This document shows, piece by piece, positions 60,323 through 64,000 of a stretch of 64,000 bases of DNA. This stretch comes from Actinoallomurus bryophytorum (GTDB taxonomy: Bacteria; Actinomycetota; Actinomycetes; Streptosporangiales; Streptosporangiaceae): positions 806,001 through 870,000 of the forward strand of contig NZ_VFOZ01000001.1 of assembly GCF_006716425.1 (NCBI RefSeq). The letters run 5' to 3'. A program made the position numbers and the translations under genes. Position 1 is the stretch's first letter, and each line of letters begins with the position of its first letter. The notes below the pieces were generated by a model. The model made no database searches and had not been told where the DNA came from. It saw nothing but the letters and a program-made list of their open reading frames with translations.

Positions 60323-61816
60323 TCAGCCGGTGAGTTTCTCGATGATGAGCTCGCGGGCGCGGCCGGCGTCGGCCTGGCCTCGGGTGGCCTTCATGACCGC
60401 GCCTACCAGGGCGCCGGCCGCGGCCACCTTGCCGCCGCGGATCTTGTCGGCGACCTCCGGGTTGCCCGCGATGACCTCGTCGATGACGCTGGAGAGCTCG
60501 CCGTCGTCGCTGACGACCTTCAGGCCGCGCTTCTCCACGACCTCGTCCGGGGTGCCCTCGCCGGCGAGGACGCCGTCGAAGACCTGCCGGGCGAGCTTGT
60601 CGTTGATGGTGCCCTCGGCGACGAGGAGGCTCACCCGTACGACGTCCGCCGGAGTGACCGGCAGCTCCGTGAGCTCCACGCCCTGTTCGGTGGCGCGGCG
60701 GGAGAGTTCGTTCATCCACCACTTGCGCGCGGCGGGTGCGTCGGCGCCGGCCTGGACGGTCTCCTCGATGAGGTCGAGCGCCCCGGCGTTGACGATGTCC
60801 TGGAACTCCTTCTCGCTGACCGCCCACTCGTCGCGTACCCGTACGCGGCGCGCGGCGGGCAGTTCGGGCAGGCCGCCGAGCAGCTCCTTGACCCATTCGC
60901 GCGACGGGGCCATCGGCACCAGGTCCGGCTCGGGGAAGTAGCGGTAGTCCTGCGCCTCTTCCTTGCTCCGGCCGCTCGTCGTGGTGCCGCTGTCCTCCTG
61001 GAAGTGGCGCGTCTCCTGGACCACACGCTCGCCCGCGTCGAGGACGGCCGCCTGGCGTTCGATCTCGTGCCGTACGGACCGCTCGACCGAGCGCAGGGAG
61101 TTGACGTTCTTGGTCTCCGAGCGGGTGCCCCAGACCGTGGACCCGGACGGCATCAGCGAGACGTTGACGTCGCAGCGCATCGAGCCCTGCTCCATGCGTA
61201 CGTCGGACACGCCCAGGGAACGGACCAGCTCGCGCAGCTCGGTGGCGTACGCCCGCGCGACCAGCGGAGCCGCCACCCCAGTGTCGGGGATCGGCTTGGT
61301 GACGATCTCGACGAGCGGGATGCCGGCCCGGTTGTAGTCCACCAGGGAGTAGTCGGCGCCGTGGATCCGGCCGGTGGCGCCGCCGACGTGCAGCGACTTG
61401 CCGGTGTCCTCCTCCATGTGGACCCGCTCGATCTCGACGCGGTACGTCCGGCCGTCGACCTCGACGTCGAGGTGGCCGTCGACGCACAGCGGCTCGTCGT
61501 ACTGCGAGATCTGGAAGTTCTTCGGCATGTCCGGATAGAAGTAGTTCTTCCGGGCGAACCGGCACCACTCCACGATCGAGCAGTTCAGCGCGAGGCCGAT
61601 CTTGATGATGCCCTCGATCGCGGACCGGTTCGTCACCGGCAGGGCGCCCGGCAGGCCGAGGCAGACCGGGCAGACCTGGGTGTTCGGCGGAGCGCCGAAC
61701 GTGGTCGAGCAACCACAGAACATCTTGCTCCGGGTGCCCAGCTCGATGTGGGTCTCGATGCCCAGCACCGGCTCGTACCGCGCCAGCGCCTCGTCGTACG
61801 GCACAAGAGTGGTCAC
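60323..61816 (-). CDS. gatB: Asp/Glu-tRNA(Asn/Gln) amidotransferase subunit B
   Basis: A 497-residue tRNA-binding and kinase subunit. Signatures: [40 protein letters not shown] (zinc Cys), [20 protein letters not shown] and [12 protein letters not shown]. The C-terminal YqeY/tail domain ends in [11 protein letters not shown]. It phosphorylates the mischarged Glu (or Asp) on tRNA before amidation. GTG 61816 overlaps the gatA stop as GTGA. Confidence 0.95.
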   Translation of the reverse strand: MTTLVPYDEALARYEPVLGIETHIELGTRSKMFCGCSTTFGAPPNTQVCPVCLGLPGALPVTNRSAIEGIIKIGLALNCSIVEWCRFARKNYFYPDMPKNFQISQYDEPLCVDGHLDVEVDGRTYRVEIERVHMEEDTGKSLHVGGATGRIHGADYSLVDYNRAGIPLVEIVTKPIPDTGVAAPLVARAYATELRELVRSLGVSDVRMEQGSMRCDVNVSLMPSGSTVWGTRSETKNVNSLRSVERSVRHEIERQAAVLDAGERVVQETRHFQEDSGTTTSGRSKEEAQDYRYFPEPDLVPMAPSREWVKELLGGLPELPAARRVRVRDEWAVSEKEFQDIVNAGALDLIEETVQAGADAPAARKWWMNELSRRATEQGVELTELPVTPADVVRVSLLVAEGTINDKLARQVFDGVLAGEGTPDEVVEKRGLKVVSDDGELSSVIDEVIAGNPEVADKIRGGKVAAAGALVGAVMKATRGQADAGRARELIIEKLTG

Positions 61817-63324
61817 TTCGCAGCCTCCGTGAGGTCTGGGGCCTGGGCCAGCAGCGGACCACCCCAGCGGTCCTGCAGGGCCTTCTCCACCGCGGCGCCG
61901 ACGCGATAGACGCGATCGTCGGCCAGCACCGGCGCCATGACCTGCAGGCCGACCGGCAGGCCGTCCTCGTCGGCCAGGCCGCAGGGCACCGAGATGGCGG
62001 CGTTGCCGGCGAGGTTGGAGGGGATCGTGCACAGGTCGGCGAGGTACATCGCCATCGGGTCGTCGGCCCGCTCCCCGATCGGGAACGCGGTCGTCGGGGT
62101 CGTCGGCGAGATGAGCACGTCCACCTGCTCGTACGCCGCGTCGAAGTCGCGGGCGATGAGCGTGCGGACCTGCTGGGCCTTGCCGTAGTAGGCGTCGTAG
62201 TAGCCGCTCGACAGCGCGTAGGTGCCGAGCATGATGCGGCGCTTGACCTCTTCGCCGAAGCCCTCGGCGCGGGTCAGCGCCATGACCTCCTCGGCCGAGC
62301 GCGTGCCGTCGTCACCGACGCGCAGCCCGTAACGCATCGCGTCGAAGCGGGCCAGGTTGGACGAGCACTCCGACGGGGCGATCAGGTAGTACGCCGGCAG
62401 GGCGTAGGTGAAGTGCGGGCAGGACACCTCGACCACCTTGGCACCGAGCGACTCGAGGAGCTCGACCGTCTCGTGGAAGCGCGCCAGGACGCCGGGCTGG
62501 TAGCCCTCGCCGCCGAACTCCTTGACCACACCGATGCGCAGACCCTCCACGTCGGCGCGGCGCGCGGCCTCGACCACGGGGGGTACGGGTGCGTCGATCG
62601 AGGTGGAGTCCATCGGGTCGTGCCCGGAGAACGCCTCGTGCAGCAGTGCCGCGTCCAGGACCGTACGGGCCAGCGGGCCCGGCGTGTCCAGCGAGGAGGC
62701 GAACGCGATCACGCCGTACCGCGAGGAGCCGCCGTAGGTGGGCTTCATGCCGACCAGGCCGGTGACCGCGGCGGGCTGGCGGATCGAGCCGCCCGTGTCG
62801 GTGCCGGTGGCCAGCGGCGCCTCGTACGCGGCGACCGCCGCCGACGAGCCGCCGGACGACCCGCCGGGGATCCGCGTGAGGTCCCACGGGTTGTGCGTCG
62901 TGCCGTACGCGCTGTTCTCCGTGGAGGAGCCCATCGCGAACTCGTCCATGTTGGTCTTGCCGAGGATGACCAGGCCGGCCTCGCGCAGCCGTGCGGTGAC
63001 GGTCGCGTCGTACGGCGGGTGCCAGCCCTCCAGGATCTTGGAGGAGCAGGTGGTCGGCATGTCCTCGGTGGTGAAGACGTCCTTGTGCGCGATGGGCACG
63101 CCCGCGAGCGGGCCGAGCTGCTCGCCGGCGGCGCGCTTCGCGTCGACGGCGCGCGCCTGCGAGAGAACGGTCTCCCCATCGACGTGCAGGAACGCCTTGA
63201 CCGAACCGTCGACCGCGTTGATGCGGTCGAGGTGGGCCTGGGCGACCTCGGCGGCCGAGGCCTCGCCGGAGGCGATGAGCGCGGCCAGCTCGGCGGCGGT
63301 CTTCTTGATGAGACTCGAGCTCAT
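61813..63324 (-). CDS. gatA: Asp/Glu-tRNA(Asn/Gln) amidotransferase subunit A
   Basis: A 503-residue amidase-signature enzyme. The Ser-Ser-Lys triad lies in [12 protein letters not shown] (Lys) and [20 protein letters not shown] through [15 protein letters not shown] (Ser residues). It releases ammonia from glutamine for channelling to GatB. ATG 63324 ([16 protein letters not shown]) is used, since upstream codons are a repetitive spacer. Confidence 0.95.
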   Translation of the reverse strand: MSSSLIKKTAAELAALIASGEASAAEVAQAHLDRINAVDGSVKAFLHVDGETVLSQARAVDAKRAAGEQLGPLAGVPIAHKDVFTTEDMPTTCSSKILEGWHPPYDATVTARLREAGLVILGKTNMDEFAMGSSTENSAYGTTHNPWDLTRIPGGSSGGSSAAVAAYEAPLATGTDTGGSIRQPAAVTGLVGMKPTYGGSSRYGVIAFASSLDTPGPLARTVLDAALLHEAFSGHDPMDSTSIDAPVPPVVEAARRADVEGLRIGVVKEFGGEGYQPGVLARFHETVELLESLGAKVVEVSCPHFTYALPAYYLIAPSECSSNLARFDAMRYGLRVGDDGTRSAEEVMALTRAEGFGEEVKRRIMLGTYALSSGYYDAYYGKAQQVRTLIARDFDAAYEQVDVLISPTTPTTAFPIGERADDPMAMYLADLCTIPSNLAGNAAISVPCGLADEDGLPVGLQVMAPVLADDRVYRVGAAVEKALQDRWGGPLLAQAPDLTEAAK

Positions 63325-63409
63325 TGGTCGCTCAGCGCTCCTCATTCGCTACGCGGACGGCCTCGTGCCTCACCCGTCCACTCCACTCACTGCGTCGGGT
63401 TCGCTCCAC

Positions 63410-63745
63410 TCAGACCTCCTCGTCCAGGATCCGCGGGACCTTGAAACGCTGCTGCTCGGAGGCAGGGGCGCCGGAGAGCGCCTGTTCGGGCGTGAGGCCC
63501 GGACGCAGCTCGTCGGCGCGGTAGACGTTGGTCAGCGGCAGTGCGTGCGAGGTCGGCGGAATGTCGGCCGCCGTGACCTCCTGGACGCGTGCGACCGCGG
63601 AGATGATGTCACCGAGCTGGGTGGCGAGGTGGTCGAGCTCGTCCTCGCGTAGCGCCAGCCGGGAAAGCCGGGCGAGGTGCGCGACCTCGTCCCGGGTGAT
63701 GGCTCCGCCGGTGGCGGCACCCGTGGCGGCGTGCTCATCAGGCAT
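63410..63745 (-). CDS. gatC: Asp/Glu-tRNA(Asn/Gln) amidotransferase subunit C
   Basis: A 111-residue small subunit that clamps GatA to Gat[21 protein letters not shown] at the start and the C-terminal belt ([20 protein letters not shown]). First gene of gatCAB, separated from gatA by 85 bp of GAGTGGAGCGA-like repetitive spacer. Confidence 0.94.
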   Translation of the reverse strand: MPDEHAATGAATGGAITRDEVAHLARLSRLALREDELDHLATQLGDIISAVARVQEVTAADIPPTSHALPLTNVYRADELRPGLTPEQALSGAPASEQQRFKVPRILDEEV

Positions 63746-64000
63746 AGGGAAACCGTTTCTGCGATCGATGGGTTCTCTTCAATCCTAGAGGGCCAAGGAC
63801 ACCCGCACCGACCGGTTTAGAGCCCGCGCGGGCAGGACTGCGCTACTGCGCCGTGTCCAGGCGGCGCCTGGCGGCGTTGTCGTCGGTCGCCGGACAACAC
63901 CGGGCCGACTCCCTCCTCCGCCTTGCCAGACACCACCTGGACACCGCTCGCTACGCGCGCCCCACCCGCGCGGGCTCTCACCCAGCGGTGATCGTCAGCA
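63746..64000. other. Right-edge intergenic sequence
   Basis: 255 bp upstream of gatC, expected to contain its promoter. GAGCCCGCGCGGG (about 63821) and CCCGCGCGGGCTC (about 63967) form a long-range inverted repeat. No gene could be supported. Confidence 0.35.

Overview
The window is high-GC actinomycete DNA. Many starts are GTG, and several genes look leaderless, with a TANNNT -10 box ending 7 nt before the start codon. It carries F420-type, mycothiol-type and MhuD-type proteins. A family-level placement (Streptosporangiales or Thermomonosporaceae-like) is only a guess. The backbone is a conserved actinobacterial core: tRNA-Gln, gltX, an FAA-hydrolase, cimA, ilvE, leuB, serA, ilvB-ilvN-ilvC and gatC-gatA-gatB. 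Accessory blocks are inserted between these genes.

Layout. 0-8 kb: a partial conserved gene, murJ, a carboxymuconolactone decarboxylase-like gene, and a four-gene operon of a PaoABC-like molybdenum aldehyde oxidoreductase with an ARMT1-like phosphatase gene. 8-14.7 kb: two copies of a small secreted-protein cassette flanking an MFS exporter, an ECF sigma factor, an NTF2-like protein and an F420 oxidoreductase, plus two decayed genes and tRNA-Gln. 14.8-19.1 kb: an MFS gene and a three-gene sugar-catabolic operon behind a perfect LacI-type operator. 19.2-27.5 kb: gltX, FAA-hydrolase, an mhuD-like gene, cimA with an attenuator, a Uma2 gene, ilvE and leuB. 27.6-35.5 kb: a ROK repressor and two divergent transporter-plus-ROK-kinase modules sharing an almost identical 19-bp palindrome. 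35.6-39.4 kb: a zinc-ribbon protein, a GlxA-type regulator, an MFS gene, a maleylpyruvate isomerase-like gene, and a tiny transcription unit for a 36-aa peptide. 39.4-47.7 kb: serA, an SseB-like gene, a PHP hydrolase, an HxlR/NmrA pair, and the ilvBNC operon with its own leader-peptide attenuator. 47.8-55.2 kb: a secreted amidase, a GGDEF/EAL protein, a hydroxyacid dehydrogenase and a PQQ-type sugar dehydrogenase. 55.2-60.3 kb: an intact IS701-family element, a SUFU-domain gene, a repeat-rich island, and a YihY/BrkB gene followed by a 13-bp satellite. 60.3-63.7 kb: gatCAB.

How the genes work together. IlvBNC, IlvE, CimA and LeuB are branched-chain amino-acid enzymes. The two leader peptides (one rich in Val/Leu/Ile, one with Leu-Leu-Ile-Ile) place ilvBNC and cimA under transcription attenuation by charged-tRNA supply. 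GltX, tRNA-Gln and GatCAB together fit the indirect route to Gln-tRNA(Gln). The 27.6-35.5 kb block looks like a self-contained carbohydrate uptake and phosphorylation regulon under one ROK repressor. No biosynthetic gene cluster, CRISPR array, prophage or rRNA was seen.
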